From assembly GCA_963722585.1 (NCBI GenBank), contig CAVRNU010000017.1, positions 1 to 64,000 on the forward strand: a stretch of 64,000 nt of DNA, in the 5' to 3' direction. The position numbers were made by a program, and so were the translations under genes. Positions within the stretch are counted from its first letter, which is position 1. Each line of letters opens with the position of its first letter. The notes below the pieces were generated by a model. It worked only from the letters and a program-made list of their open reading frames with translations. It did not search any database and had not been told where the DNA came from. Of the stretch, positions 54,418 through 63,375 are shown in pieces. Source of the stretch: KBS-96 sp963722585. Its GTDB lineage: Bacteria > Acidobacteriota > Terriglobia > Bryobacterales > Bryobacteraceae.

Positions 54418-54663
54418 ATGAAACTCCTATACTTCTGTGACACGGCCATCCAGACTAGTAGTGCCGCTTGCTAAAAAGCGAACGGTCCAAACGCCGCTAA
54501 GACGCCGGAACCATGGACTCGTTTCGCTCGCAAGTTGTTAGAAAGGATGGATCTTATCGGGAAGTCCGTACGCTTCTATTCTAGCAGAAAAGCGGTGCTC
54601 CGCGGGCCCTTTTAGACCGCCCCGTCCAGCCTGCGTGAGTCCTGTTCATGCGAAACTATTCGG

Positions 54664-54978
54664 ATGGCTGAACGTCCCGGAAGCGTGAGCAGCGCAATCA
54701 TTTGGATGTTTGTGTTGTCAATCCTGTTGTTCTGGCTGCCCATCGCCGGACCACTGATTGCTGGCTTTGTTGGCGGCCGCAAGGCAGGCACCGTATCGAA
54801 CGCTCTCCTGGCCGTGTTCCTGCCAGCGATTCTGTTTGGCATCGCGCTCTTCTTCCTGGCTTCGCTCCTGACCGGTCTCCCAGTCATCGGTTTCGTCGCA
54901 GGCGCCGGAGGCATAGCTTTAGCCACCGCTCACGTTGGCCCACTCCTGTTCGGCGCAATCATCGGCGCGCTTCTCTAA
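54664..54978 (+). CDS. Small membrane protein of unknown function
   Basis: A 104-residue protein with three hydrophobic segments (AIIWMFVLSILLFWLPIAGPLIAGFVGG, NALLAVFLPAILFGIALFFL and LPVIGFVAGAGGIALATAHVG), rich in Gly and Ala. The GPLIAGFVGGRKAG motif is seen in small DUF5518-type membrane proteins. Its function is unknown. The start ATG at 54664 is used. It lies 247 bp from gyrA (divergent) and 25 bp before the phospholipase-like gene. Confidence 0.7.
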   Translation: MAERPGSVSSAIIWMFVLSILLFWLPIAGPLIAGFVGGRKAGTVSNALLAVFLPAILFGIALFFLASLLTGLPVIGFVAGAGGIALATAHVGPLLFGAIIGALL

Positions 54979-55003
54979 TAGGCACGTTCGTTACGATGTG
55001 TAA

Positions 55004-56272
55004 TTGCGCAACCCCCTCCGTCTGTTGCTCGTCCCGTGCCTGCTCTGCAGCATCCGTGAAGCGGCTCCGGCATACTCCGTTTTCACTCACGAGCAACTGA
55101 TCGATCTCACCTGGAAAGACCTGCTGGAACCCCTGCTGCGGAAGCGCTTTCCCCAAACAACAGCCGCGAATCTCCAAGTAGCGCATTCCTACGCCTATGG
55201 CGGCTGTGCCATTCAGGACCTGGGTTACTATCCCTTCGGCAATAAATTTTTTAGCAATCTCACCCACTACGTCCGCACCGGCGATTTCATAACAAGCCTT
55301 CTCCGCGATGCACAAAATGTCAATGAGTATGCGTTCGCCCTGGGAGCCTTGTCCCACTACATTGGCGATAACGTGGGGCATCACGACGCCATTAATCCAG
55401 CCACCGCTATCGCCTTCCCCAAACTCGAGAAAAAATACGGTTCTTCAGTCACCTACGACGAGAATCCTCATGGTCATGTCCGCACTGAATTTGCGTTCGA
55501 CATCGATCAGTTGAGCCACGACCGCTTCGCGCCAGGCGCGTACCTGCGTTTTATAGGTCTCCGGGTGCCCAGACGTTTGCTCGCTCAAGCCTTCGCGGAA
55601 ACCTATTCGATTCCCTTGCACAATCTCCTGGGGCCCGGCCGCCCGGCAATCCGCTCCTATCGAAGCTCTGTGAGAAGCTTCCTGCCGCGCATCGCCCACG
55701 CCGAAACCGTAATCCACAGGAACGACTTTCCGCCCGACATTCCCGACGCTGAATTTCAGGCCTTCCTCGACTACATCGCGCGGGCAGATTTCCAGACCGT
55801 CTGGAATAGTTATCGCCATAAGCCCGGCGTTACGACGCATCTAACCGCTCTGCTGATTCGCATTCTGCCGAAGGTTGGACCGCTCTCCGACCTCGCCATC
55901 AAGATCCCTACTGAAGATACTCAGGAGCTCTACGTGAAAAGCTTGATTCGCGCCATCGACATGTACAGGGGCATGCTCCAGCAATTGGCGACAACATCTC
56001 AGTTCGCGCAGCCAATCCCAAACCGCGATTTGGACACGGGCGACAAGAGCCGTCCCGGTGCTTATGCGCTGACGGATCAAACCTACGCCAGGCTCCTCCA
56101 TACGATCGCTGCCGATCCAGGCCAGCCGGTGACCCCTGGCCTAAAGCAGGACATCCTCGACTTCTACAGCGATCCGAACGCTCCTATCACAACAAAGAAG
56201 CATCGCAAGGCGTGGACACAAGTCGCGAAGGACCTCGCCGTCCTGAGAGACATGCACACATCCGCTCCCTGA
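55004..56272 (+). CDS. Zinc-dependent phospholipase C-like exported protein
   Basis: A 422-residue protein with a probable signal peptide (RLLLVPCLLCSIREAAPA). It shows the Zn-dependent PLC/S1-P1-like pattern: AYSVFTHEQLIDLTW (N-terminal His ligand region), GGCAIQDLGYYPFG, ALGALSHYIGDNVGHHDAINPA (HxxxD-type metal ligands) and HGHVRTEFAFDID. Such proteins hydrolyse phospholipids or are of unknown activity in this branch. TTG 55004 is the first start giving the signal peptide. It follows the small membrane protein closely. Confidence 0.82.
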   Translation: MRNPLRLLLVPCLLCSIREAAPAYSVFTHEQLIDLTWKDLLEPLLRKRFPQTTAANLQVAHSYAYGGCAIQDLGYYPFGNKFFSNLTHYVRTGDFITSLLRDAQNVNEYAFALGALSHYIGDNVGHHDAINPATAIAFPKLEKKYGSSVTYDENPHGHVRTEFAFDIDQLSHDRFAPGAYLRFIGLRVPRRLLAQAFAETYSIPLHNLLGPGRPAIRSYRSSVRSFLPRIAHAETVIHRNDFPPDIPDAEFQAFLDYIARADFQTVWNSYRHKPGVTTHLTALLIRILPKVGPLSDLAIKIPTEDTQELYVKSLIRAIDMYRGMLQQLATTSQFAQPIPNRDLDTGDKSRPGAYALTDQTYARLLHTIAADPGQPVTPGLKQDILDFYSDPNAPITTKKHRKAWTQVAKDLAVLRDMHTSAP

Positions 56273-56357
56273 CGGTCGCGGTTCAGAACCGCGCGCGCCA
56301 GCAAGAGGTCCGCTGACAACTTCGGGTCACACGGTACAATCGCGGAGTCGGACACAC

Positions 56358-57431
56358 ATGGATAAGGCGGCACGGCTCCTTCGCGTTGGTGTCATCGGCG
56401 CCGGGCCAATTGCGCAGTTTGCTCATCTTGAAGCCTGCCGGCGCGCGCGAAACACCGAACTGTACGCGTTGTGCGATGTGGCGGAGGACCTGCTCGAGCG
56501 AATGGCCGCGGTACACCAGCCGCGCGTCACGTATACAGCGTACGAGCGGATGCTGGCCGACCCGAACGTAGAAGCCATCATTATTGGTACCGCTGATGCC
56601 TTTCATGTCCCCCTCGCGCTCGAGGCTGTAGTCGCCGGAAAGCATGTCCTCGTCGAGAAGCCGCTTGGCCTCGACGTCGACCAATGTGAACGATTAAAAC
56701 AAGCAGCGGCAAAAACCTCTCTCGTAATGCAGATCGGGTTCAATTGCCGGTTCGACCCGGCTCTCGCATTTGCAAGAGACTTTATCGAGACAGGATTGGG
56801 CGCGATGTCCGTGTTTCACGGCTGGTATTGCGATTCCGTTGCGCGATACACCATGACCGATAATCTGCAACCGATCCCCGTGCGAAGCGCGCAACGGCGC
56901 CAGCCCGCCGAAGACCCCAAAGCCGACAAACGCAAGTATTTTCTGCTCACTCATGGCAGCCACGCATTCGACACGGTGCGATTTCTTGCCGGCTCTATTT
57001 CGTCCCTTCAGGCGCGTTGGAAAGAATCGGCCGGAGCGCATCATTGGTCCATTAGCCTTGAATTTTCGAGCGGATGCCTCGGGACACTCGCCATCATTAT
57101 TCCTGCCAGAGCTGACTTCCAGCAGGGAGTTCATATCTTTGGCGAAGGCGGCAGCGTTCAAGGCCGCTTGCATCTGCCGTGGTATCGCAAGGCAGGAGAA
57201 ATCGAATGTTTTTCGGCCAAGGATGCAACCTACAAGCGTGTGCTCGGCGCCGACGCCGATTCGTACCGGCTTCAACTCGAGGCGTTTGCCGCCGCGATCC
57301 TGGATGGGCTGCCCCAGAAAGGAGCCTCCATCGCCGACGGCGTGGAAAACATGCGGGCGCTCGCCGCAACTGCGCGATCGGTCGAGACAGGGCGCTGGAT
57401 ACGGCTTAGCGAAGTGACCGGTCCAGTATGA
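56358..57431 (+). CDS. Gfo/Idh/MocA-family oxidoreductase
   Basis: A 357-residue NAD(P)-dependent sugar or inositol dehydrogenase. The Rossmann domain has RVGVIGAGPIAQFAHLEACRR, AIIIGTADAFHVPLALEAVVAGKHVLVEKPLGL with the catalytic Lys of EKP, and IGFNCRFDPAL. The C-terminal alpha/beta domain ends ADSYRLQLEAFAAAILDG, and FLLTHGSHAFDTVRFLAG carries the His of the HxxD catalytic type. The stop overlaps the next gene's ATG (ATGA), so it is the first member of a catabolic operon with an isomerase-like enzyme and a hydrolase. Confidence 0.92.
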   Translation: MDKAARLLRVGVIGAGPIAQFAHLEACRRARNTELYALCDVAEDLLERMAAVHQPRVTYTAYERMLADPNVEAIIIGTADAFHVPLALEAVVAGKHVLVEKPLGLDVDQCERLKQAAAKTSLVMQIGFNCRFDPALAFARDFIETGLGAMSVFHGWYCDSVARYTMTDNLQPIPVRSAQRRQPAEDPKADKRKYFLLTHGSHAFDTVRFLAGSISSLQARWKESAGAHHWSISLEFSSGCLGTLAIIIPARADFQQGVHIFGEGGSVQGRLHLPWYRKAGEIECFSAKDATYKRVLGADADSYRLQLEAFAAAILDGLPQKGASIADGVENMRALAATARSVETGRWIRLSEVTGPV

Positions 57432-57562
57432 TTCCGCTCGGCATCTTCGCCAAAACATTTCCCCGCCCTACGTTCGAAGCCGCGCTCGACGAAGTAGCGG
57501 CGCTCGAGCTCAAGTCTGTGCAGTTCAATTTCACGTGCGTAGGTCTTCCGACGCTTCCTGAG

Positions 57563-59052
57563 CCTGAAATGCGAATTTAACTAAGCGAGAGGTAAGGATC
57601 TCTTTGCGAAAACAAGGAGATGGAACGACACGTAACGGACAATTTAATCCCTCGCGAGATGCATGCTCTGTTGTCGAATGAGCGGCTGATTGTGCGGGAG
57701 ACGCAACGAGCTGTCACGCCGTTTGGCGGGATGGTGGTGTTTGTGGCATATCTTCAGCGGATCGATCTGGTAGGGCGGATTCGACAACATATGCCGATTC
57801 GCTGGCGGTCGCACAATCAGATCGATCCGGCAACCACACTGATTTCTTTCCTGATGGCAGTAGTGGTGGGAGCCAGGCGATTTGTGCACGCCAACTGGCT
57901 GCGCGGCGATCGAGCCTTACATGCACTGCTCGGCATCACGCGCTTTCCTACCGATGACACGATCCGCAATCTGTTTCGGCGCTTTGGAATGGGAGAAGTT
58001 CATCAGTTCTATGCGCCTCTCACGGAGTGGCAGATCGAGCGCTTGCCGGTGCGAAACGAAGGTTACAGCCTGGACCTGGATTCTACCGTATTTGAGCGCT
58101 ATGGACAGCAGGAGGGCTCGCTCAAGGGACACAACCCACGCAAGCATGGCCGCCCCAGTCATCATCCTTTGCTGGCCGTTCTAGCCGAGGCTCACTTCCT
58201 ACTCCATGGCTGGTTACGCAGCGGCAACTGCGGACCAGCGCGCGGAGTAGTCGAGTTTCTCAAAGAAGCGCTAGCGCTGTGGCAGCAGCGCCAAACCATT
58301 CGTGTCGTACGTGCTGATTCGGGCTTCTTCGATGACGAACTGCTCAGCTTTTTAGAAGAGCGCCGTCTGCCCTACATTGTAGTCGCGCGTATGACCAAGT
58401 GGGTGCAGCGCGCCGCACAGTGTGTCGAGCAATGGCAGCCTCTGGATGAGAATTACGCTATCGGTGAGTTCCGCTTACAACTCTGGGGTTGGAAAACCGA
58501 GCGGCGCTTCATCGCGGTGCGTGAACGTGTGCGCGAATCACGCTCTAGCGCCGGTCGCAAACTGATTGACGTGCCGGGCTACACGTTTCGGATTTTCGTA
58601 ACCAGCCAGACGCAAGCCGCCGAGGAAGTCTGGCGGGATTACAATCACCGCGCAGATGTGGAAAATCGAATCGCCGAGCTGAAGCACGATCTGGGAGCCG
58701 ATGGCTTCTGCTTGCAGAAGTTCTTCGCTACCGAGGCTGCCTTCCGGGCCGTGCTGTTGGTCTTCAATCTCCTGGCGGAGTTCCAGCGCGCAATCGGCTT
58801 GCCTAGCTATAAAGAGCCAGCCACGCTGCGCACCCAAGTGCTGACCTGCGGAGCCATTCTCGGTCGTGCCGGCCGACGCCTGGTGCTTCATCTCTCGGAA
58901 AGCTGGGGCGGACTAAAAGCACGAAGCGCCTTACTCGACAACATCTTGCGCTGGAATATTCCAACTTCGCCGAAGTTCAATCCAGCCATCGCAACTTGAT
59001 ACCGGTCTCCCCCTACACCAGCTCACTTCCATGCTTAATTTCGGAATTCAGG
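57563..59052 (+). mobile_element. IS1380-family insertion sequence, 1490 bp
   Basis: The ends are imperfect inverted repeats: CCTGAAATGCGAATTTAA on the left, and CCTGAATTCCGAAATTAA read inward from the right (15 of 18 matching). A 5-bp target repeat CTGAG is found at 57558-57562 and 59053-59057. It encodes one intact transposase. Short CCTGAA-type ends and 4-5-bp duplications are characteristic of IS1380. Confidence 0.92.
57620..58999 (+). CDS. IS1380-family transposase
   Basis: A 459-residue DDE transposase with an RNase H-like fold. The catalytic acidic residues are in YSLDLDSTVFERYG, RVVRADSGFFDDELLSF and YNHRADVENRIAELKHDLG (the Y-x(2)-R-x(3)-E-type signature of IS4-related families). 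DTIRNLFRRFGM and LLVFNLLAEFQRAIG are typical of IS1380. It is full length and uninterrupted, so the element may be active. AAGGAG lies directly against ATG 57620, which is closer than usual; ATG 57659 is an alternative. Confidence 0.94.
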   Translation: MERHVTDNLIPREMHALLSNERLIVRETQRAVTPFGGMVVFVAYLQRIDLVGRIRQHMPIRWRSHNQIDPATTLISFLMAVVVGARRFVHANWLRGDRALHALLGITRFPTDDTIRNLFRRFGMGEVHQFYAPLTEWQIERLPVRNEGYSLDLDSTVFERYGQQEGSLKGHNPRKHGRPSHHPLLAVLAEAHFLLHGWLRSGNCGPARGVVEFLKEALALWQQRQTIRVVRADSGFFDDELLSFLEERRLPYIVVARMTKWVQRAAQCVEQWQPLDENYAIGEFRLQLWGWKTERRFIAVRERVRESRSSAGRKLIDVPGYTFRIFVTSQTQAAEEVWRDYNHRADVENRIAELKHDLGADGFCLQKFFATEAAFRAVLLVFNLLAEFQRAIGLPSYKEPATLRTQVLTCGAILGRAGRRLVLHLSESWGGLKARSALLDNILRWNIPTSPKFNPAIAT

Positions 59053-59764
59053 CTGAGACAATCGAACCCTCACTTTTAGAGCGAGCCCATGCTTCTGCAA
59101 CCCGGCATGGCATCGAAATCGCGGCGGTCTCTGGAACGTTTAACCTGATCGATCCCGATCGCGAACGCAGAGATGCTTATCTGCGTCGTCTTGGCATTTT
59201 GGCAGATGCGTGTAAGGCGCTCGAGACATCTATCATCACGCTCTCGACCGGCACGCGCGACCGAACCGACATGTGGCGCGCCCACCCCGATAACTCGACT
59301 CCCACCGCCTGGGGTGAAATGCTCGAAAGCATCGCCCTCGCTCTATGGATCACCGAACCGTTTGATGTAACTCTGGTGGTCGAGCCGGAACCCGGTAACG
59401 TGATGTCAGACGCGAGAAAGGCTCGTAAGTTGTTAGACGAGATGCAGTCGCCGCGCCTGCGCGTGCTGTTCGATGCAGCCAACATATTAGCCGGTAAACC
59501 CGATCTGCCGCAACATGACGTGCTGGCCGAGGCGTTCGATCTCCTCGGCTCCGATATCGCTCTGGCGCACGGCAAGGAGTTTATTCGCGATGAACGGGCA
59601 AGCCGCGTCCCAGGACACGGCCAATTGGATTGGGATCTTTATCTTGAATTGCTGCTGCGTTCGGGCTACGCAGCCCCGCTCGTGCTCCACGGATTCGAAG
59701 AGGCCCATGCGCGCGAAGCAGTCGAGTTCGTGCGTGGAAAACTCGAACAAGCGGCTTTACCGCG

Positions 59765-60571
59765 ATGAAACGTTCCACATTTCGACATGATGGGCTGCAA
59801 CTCGCCTTTGCGGAGTCCGGCGCGGGTACTCCGTTTCTTTTTCAACATGGCCTCGGAGCCGACCTTCAACAAACATTCGATCTTCTCGGCTCGATTCCGG
59901 GCGTACGGCTGATCGCGATGGATACCCGCGCTCACGGCGCAAGCCCAGTAGGCAACGAAGAGCATCTCTCGTTTTCCACCTTCGCCGGCGATTTACTCGC
60001 TTTGCTGGAACATCTTAAACTTTCGCGAGTCATCCTCGGCGGTTTGTCGATGGGCGCGGGAATCGCCCTTAACTTTGCACTATCTCATCCGGAGTTCGTC
60101 CGGGCATTAGTCTTAACGCGACCCGCATGGAGCGACGGCCCCATGCAAGCCGGCCCGCTTTACTTTGAAGTTGCGCGAGCCATTCGACAGTATGGCGCCC
60201 ATAGCGGACGCGAACACTTTTCGAAGTCCGAAACGTACAGCTCGCTTTCTCGCCAATTTCCGGATACAGCCCGATCGCTGCTGAGTCAATTCGACAGCAC
60301 GCGAGCCGAGGACGGAGTCGCCCGGCTCGAGCGGCTTCCGGTCGATGCCCCAAGCCGTGACCGATCTACCTGGAAAAACATCGAGAAGCCAACGCTCTTG
60401 CTGGCTCACGCTGAAGATCCGGTTCATCCACTGGCTTGCGCTCAGGAGATCGCGGAGGCGATCCCGGGAGCGCAATTTGTAGAGATCACTCCGAAGGGCA
60501 CGAACCGGGAGCGGCACGAAGCCGAAATCCGTACAGCTGTCTCGCGTTTCATCGAATATCTGAAGATTTAA
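59765..60571 (+). CDS. Alpha/beta-fold hydrolase
   Basis: A 268-residue hydrolase of the 3-oxoadipate enol-lactonase/esterase type. It has FLFQHGLGADLQQTFDLL (oxyanion region), LIAMDTRAHGASP, the nucleophile elbow LGGLSMGAGIALNFAL with Ser104 approximately, the acid in LAHAEDPVHPL and a late His in NRERHEAEIRTAV. It might open a sugar-derived lactone, which would fit the dehydrogenase and isomerase upstream. Its ATG overlaps the stop of the interrupted isomerase gene, and the IS upstream may lower its expression. Confidence 0.9.
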   Translation: MKRSTFRHDGLQLAFAESGAGTPFLFQHGLGADLQQTFDLLGSIPGVRLIAMDTRAHGASPVGNEEHLSFSTFAGDLLALLEHLKLSRVILGGLSMGAGIALNFALSHPEFVRALVLTRPAWSDGPMQAGPLYFEVARAIRQYGAHSGREHFSKSETYSSLSRQFPDTARSLLSQFDSTRAEDGVARLERLPVDAPSRDRSTWKNIEKPTLLLAHAEDPVHPLACAQEIAEAIPGAQFVEITPKGTNRERHEAEIRTAVSRFIEYLKI

Positions 60572-60572
60572 C

Positions 60573-60678
60573 CCCGGTAGCGAGGCAGGCCTCGCCCCGG
60601 CCTCTGGACTTTGGACATTCGGCATCCAAAATGTGTGGCGCACGCACTCGTGCGTGCCGCGTCGAGACTCTTCTCGAC
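60573..60678. repeat. Multi-hairpin intergenic repeat
   Basis: Contains GCGAGGCAGGCCTCGC (60580-60595, related to 24446-24465), then TGGCGCACGC leading a hairpin GCACGCAC-TC-GTGCGTGC (60640-60657), then GTCGAGA-CTCT-TCTCGAC (60661-60678). It lies between the convergent hydrolase and histidine kinase genes and may also terminate both. Confidence 0.75.
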
Positions 60679-60701
60679 GCCTAGCATGGCCTGCCCGGCG
60701 T

Positions 60702-62159
60702 TTACACCTGTTTCATCAGCCCAGGCGCCTGCAGTTCGCTCGAAACACCCTGCGGCTCAAGTTTTATCACCACGCCCACAGGAAAGCTCATGCAGACTGA
60801 AAGGCCGCCTTTCGGACGGTTCAGCGCTTCCATACTGCCGCCGTGAAGCCTAACCGTGCGTTCTGCGATCGTGAGACCGAGTCCCGTTCCGCCGCTCTGC
60901 CGGTCGCGTGCCTCCGCGACCCGGTAGAACGGCTCGAAAAGATGCGGCAAATCTTTTTCCGGAACACCCGGCCCATGATCGTTTATCGTCACCGAGATCA
61001 GCTTCGAGTTGCATTCCAGTTCCACCACAACCGCCGTGCTTTCAGCCGTGTAGCGGATCGCGTTGCGTAGCACGTTTTCGAAGGCGCTTCGCAGCAATTC
61101 GCCGGCGCCCTGCAACACGCATTTACTCGAAGCTAAGAATTCAATCTGCACGTTGCGCGTTTCAGCCTCGAATGCAGCGTCGTTGACAATCTCCTCGAGC
61201 AGCGCGTTCAAATCTACCGGCTCAAGCGCGTCAGGCTTAGGAATGGCGTCCAGCCGCGCCAGCGTCAGCAGTTGGCCTATCAGAGCATTCAGTCGTTCCG
61301 ATTCGCGATCAATACGGCTCAGAAGGGGTTTGGCGTCTTCGCCCACCTTGCGCTGCAGCAATCCGGACGCTAGCGCCAAACGGGTCAACGGTGACCGTAA
61401 TTCATGCGAAATATCACCCAAAAGCCGGCGCTGCGAGTCGAGCATTTTTTCTTGCCGCGACACGAGCAGGTCGATTCTCTGAGCCATCTGATCGAATTCC
61501 TTGCCCAGTTCCGCCAGTTCATCGCGGCGTTTGAGCAATGGATCTTTCCCCAGACGCGCTTTCAAATCGCCTGCCGCGAACCGGCGGGCAACGGCCCGAA
61601 GACGGCGAACAGGACTGGCAAAATGACGCGCCAGGCCATAGCACACGATGCCTGCCGTCAGTAACAGCGCGAGGGCTCGCAAAAGCCACGTGCTCGCCGG
61701 GACCGAGAATCGAGGCGGCCGCAGACGCGGTAGTTCAAACAGAAGAATGTATGATTTGCCCGACGGCCCCGCCGCATGAGTGGCCGTTACAAGCGTTCTG
61801 TCGCGCCGCAGCAGCGGACCCGATACCGCGGCTCTGTGGCGCCCCGCTTCGGCCAGCGTTTCTCCAACGTCCGCGCCGCACAGCCCATGGCCGCTTGCAT
61901 CGGTCACGAACCGTCTAAGATTGGAATCCGGAAACGGATCTTCCCGCGCAATAAAGCTATTCATGGCCCCGCACCCGCCCTGCTCATAGGCCCCAACGGC
62001 GTTCTTTGCGTAAAGGGCGAGAAAGCTTCGTGCCAGGCTTCTAAAGTGCGGAGGCTGTATCTCGGGTTCGGTAAGGTAAACAGTCCCGATCAGGACAGCG
62101 TCCAGCAAAACCGTCGCGGCCCAGAACCAGAGAAAGATCCGAATGAAAAGACTACGCAC
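60702..62159 (-). CDS. Sensor histidine kinase (CpxA-like)
   Basis: A 485-residue membrane kinase. TM1 (FIRIFLWFWAATVLLDAVLIG) is followed by a periplasmic sensor domain of about 110 residues containing two or three cysteines (GGCGAM, GHGLCGAD). TM2 (WLLRALALLLTAGIVCYGLA) and a HAMP domain (PVRRLRAVARRFAAGDLKARLG) come next. The phospho-acceptor His is in LGDISHELRSPLTRLALAS, and the ATPase boxes are N (FENVLRNAIRYT), G1 (INDHGPGVP), F and G2 (SGGTGLGLTIAERTV). GTG 62159 starts nine bases after the response-regulator stop, so they form an operon. The stimulus is unknown; envelope stress is the analogy. Confidence 0.95.
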   Translation of the reverse strand: MRSLFIRIFLWFWAATVLLDAVLIGTVYLTEPEIQPPHFRSLARSFLALYAKNAVGAYEQGGCGAMNSFIAREDPFPDSNLRRFVTDASGHGLCGADVGETLAEAGRHRAAVSGPLLRRDRTLVTATHAAGPSGKSYILLFELPRLRPPRFSVPASTWLLRALALLLTAGIVCYGLARHFASPVRRLRAVARRFAAGDLKARLGKDPLLKRRDELAELGKEFDQMAQRIDLLVSRQEKMLDSQRRLLGDISHELRSPLTRLALASGLLQRKVGEDAKPLLSRIDRESERLNALIGQLLTLARLDAIPKPDALEPVDLNALLEEIVNDAAFEAETRNVQIEFLASSKCVLQGAGELLRSAFENVLRNAIRYTAESTAVVVELECNSKLISVTINDHGPGVPEKDLPHLFEPFYRVAEARDRQSGGTGLGLTIAERTVRLHGGSMEALNRPKGGLSVCMSFPVGVVIKLEPQGVSSELQAPGLMKQV

Positions 62160-62168
62160 GCGAGCGTC

Positions 62169-62957
62169 CTAGACCGAGTCTGTCACAATCGCGTACTGAT
62201 ACCCGACGTTTCGAACCGATTTGATGCGGTCCACTCCATTTACCCTCGGACCCAGCTTACGCCGCAGACTGCTTACGTGATTGTCGATGCTGCGATCGAA
62301 AACCGCAAATTCGCGCCCCAGCACATCCTGAAATAGCTGCTCGCGGGGAACCACCCGGCCAGCCTGCTGGAGCAAGACACGCAAGAGATCGAATTCCGCT
62401 GTTGTCAACTCGATAATTTCACCCGATCGGCGCACCATTCTGGCTCTTGCGTCCAGCTCGACGTCGCCCACTACCAGCGCGTCGCCTCCTTGAGGCGCGT
62501 TCTCCGCTTTCGACGGCATCCGCCTCAAAATAGCGTGTACGCGCGCTACCAGCTCCCTCGGATTAAAAGGCTTCGGCAAGTAATCGTCCGCGCCGATCTC
62601 CAATCCGACAATTCGGTCCACATCATCGCCCCGGGCGGTTAGCATCAGTACGGGCACGGAAGACTGCGTACGAAGCTGGCGTAGCACCTCAAATCCGTTC
62701 AAGCCGGGCAGCATCACATCCAATACGACCAGCGAGTAACCGCCTCCTAGCGCTCTTCGTAGACCAGTATTTCCATCCTGCGCGAATTCGAGAGTAAAGC
62801 CCTCATTCGCCAGATATTCGCCAAGGAGCTCGCCGAGTTCCGCATCATCGTCCACAATCAGTACACGCCGCACAGAAGTTCCGTCTTCTGTTTTAGCGCA
62901 GCTATCGTCTGCAGCCGAGAAATCGTTCATAACAGCAGCGTTATTGTAATCAGCCAT
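62169..62957 (-). CDS. OmpR-family response regulator (CpxR-like)
   Basis: A DNA-binding regulator paired with the kinase. The receiver has RRVLIVDDDAELGELLGEYL, the phospho-Asp in LVVLDVMLPGLNGFEVL, the Thr in MLTARGDDVDR and the Lys in YLPKPFNPREL. The winged-helix domain shows ELTTAEFDLLRVLLQQAGRVVPREQLF and SIDNHVSSLRRKLG. Before the receiver there is an acidic stretch of about 28 residues. ATG 62957 or ATG 62930 are both possible; the frame remains open to 63068. A 15-bp palindrome lies upstream at 63066. Confidence 0.94.
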   Translation of the reverse strand: MADYNNAAVMNDFSAADDSCAKTEDGTSVRRVLIVDDDAELGELLGEYLANEGFTLEFAQDGNTGLRRALGGGYSLVVLDVMLPGLNGFEVLRQLRTQSSVPVLMLTARGDDVDRIVGLEIGADDYLPKPFNPRELVARVHAILRRMPSKAENAPQGGDALVVGDVELDARARMVRRSGEIIELTTAEFDLLRVLLQQAGRVVPREQLFQDVLGREFAVFDRSIDNHVSSLRRKLGPRVNGVDRIKSVRNVGYQYAIVTDSV

Positions 62958-63065
62958 GTCAACTCTTGTTGTTTCGAGAGCTTTCGTGAACACTTGCCAA
63001 CTGCCGTCATCCGGCTCGCAATGCAAGTCTGCCTCCAGAAAATGAACCGGACTCGAGGCCCGGCT

Positions 63066-63080
63066 CACCTCCTGGAGGTG
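63066..63080. promoter_or_regulatory. Short perfect inverted repeat upstream of the two-component operon
   Basis: CACCTCC-T-GGAGGTG, 7-bp arms, about 110 bp upstream of the response-regulator start. It may be an operator or a structured leader; the rest of 62958-63290 shows nothing recognisable. Confidence 0.3.
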
Positions 63081-63290
63081 CTCTCCGGCGGGGTTTGGGG
63101 ATAGTGGGGATAGGCCGCCGAAAAACTTCGTCGAACGAATAATGTGCTCTTCTACGGAAGACTCCGAGCTTCGACCGCCAACCGGCGGTCACTCTCCCTT
63201 TAGAATCTCCGCAAAGGTTCAGCGCAACAGTCAGCAAATGTAGCACCGATGTAAAGGTTTGTCTCAAGGTGGCGCGGACACCCAGACGTG

Positions 63291-63333
63291 TGGCGCACGC
63301 TTTCAGCGTGCAGCGGTGAACTTCAGTTCACCG
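63291..63333. repeat. Paired-hairpin intergenic repeat
   Basis: TGGCGCACGC begins a hairpin GCACGCT-TTC-AGCGTGC and is followed at once by CGGTGAAC-TTCA-GTTCACCG (63314-63333). It has the same two-hairpin arrangement as at 51789 and 60636, with a different second arm. Confidence 0.75.
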
Positions 63334-63375
63334 TGTCGGGACTCACACACCGGCTGCTGATAAACTCCATGGTTG

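Larger units (their letters stand above)
57428..59768 (+). pseudogene. Sugar phosphate isomerase/epimerase-like (AP endonuclease 2 fold) gene split by an IS
   Basis: 57428-57562 encodes the N-terminus (MIPLGIFAKTFPRPTFEAAL, ELKSVQFNFTCVGLPTLPE). After the IS1380-family element, 59058-59768 continues in frame with TIEPSLLERAHASATRHGIEIAAVSGTFN and VVEPEPGNVMSDARKARKLL. It ends with LFDAANILAG, DIALAHGKEF and GHGQLDWDLYLELLLRSGY. The reconstructed 281-residue TIM barrel has the Glu/Asp/His metal-ligand pattern of xylose-isomerase-like enzymes. The start overlaps the dehydrogenase stop and the end overlaps the hydrolase start (both ATGA). The gene is otherwise undamaged, so insertion is probably recent. 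Confidence 0.9.
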
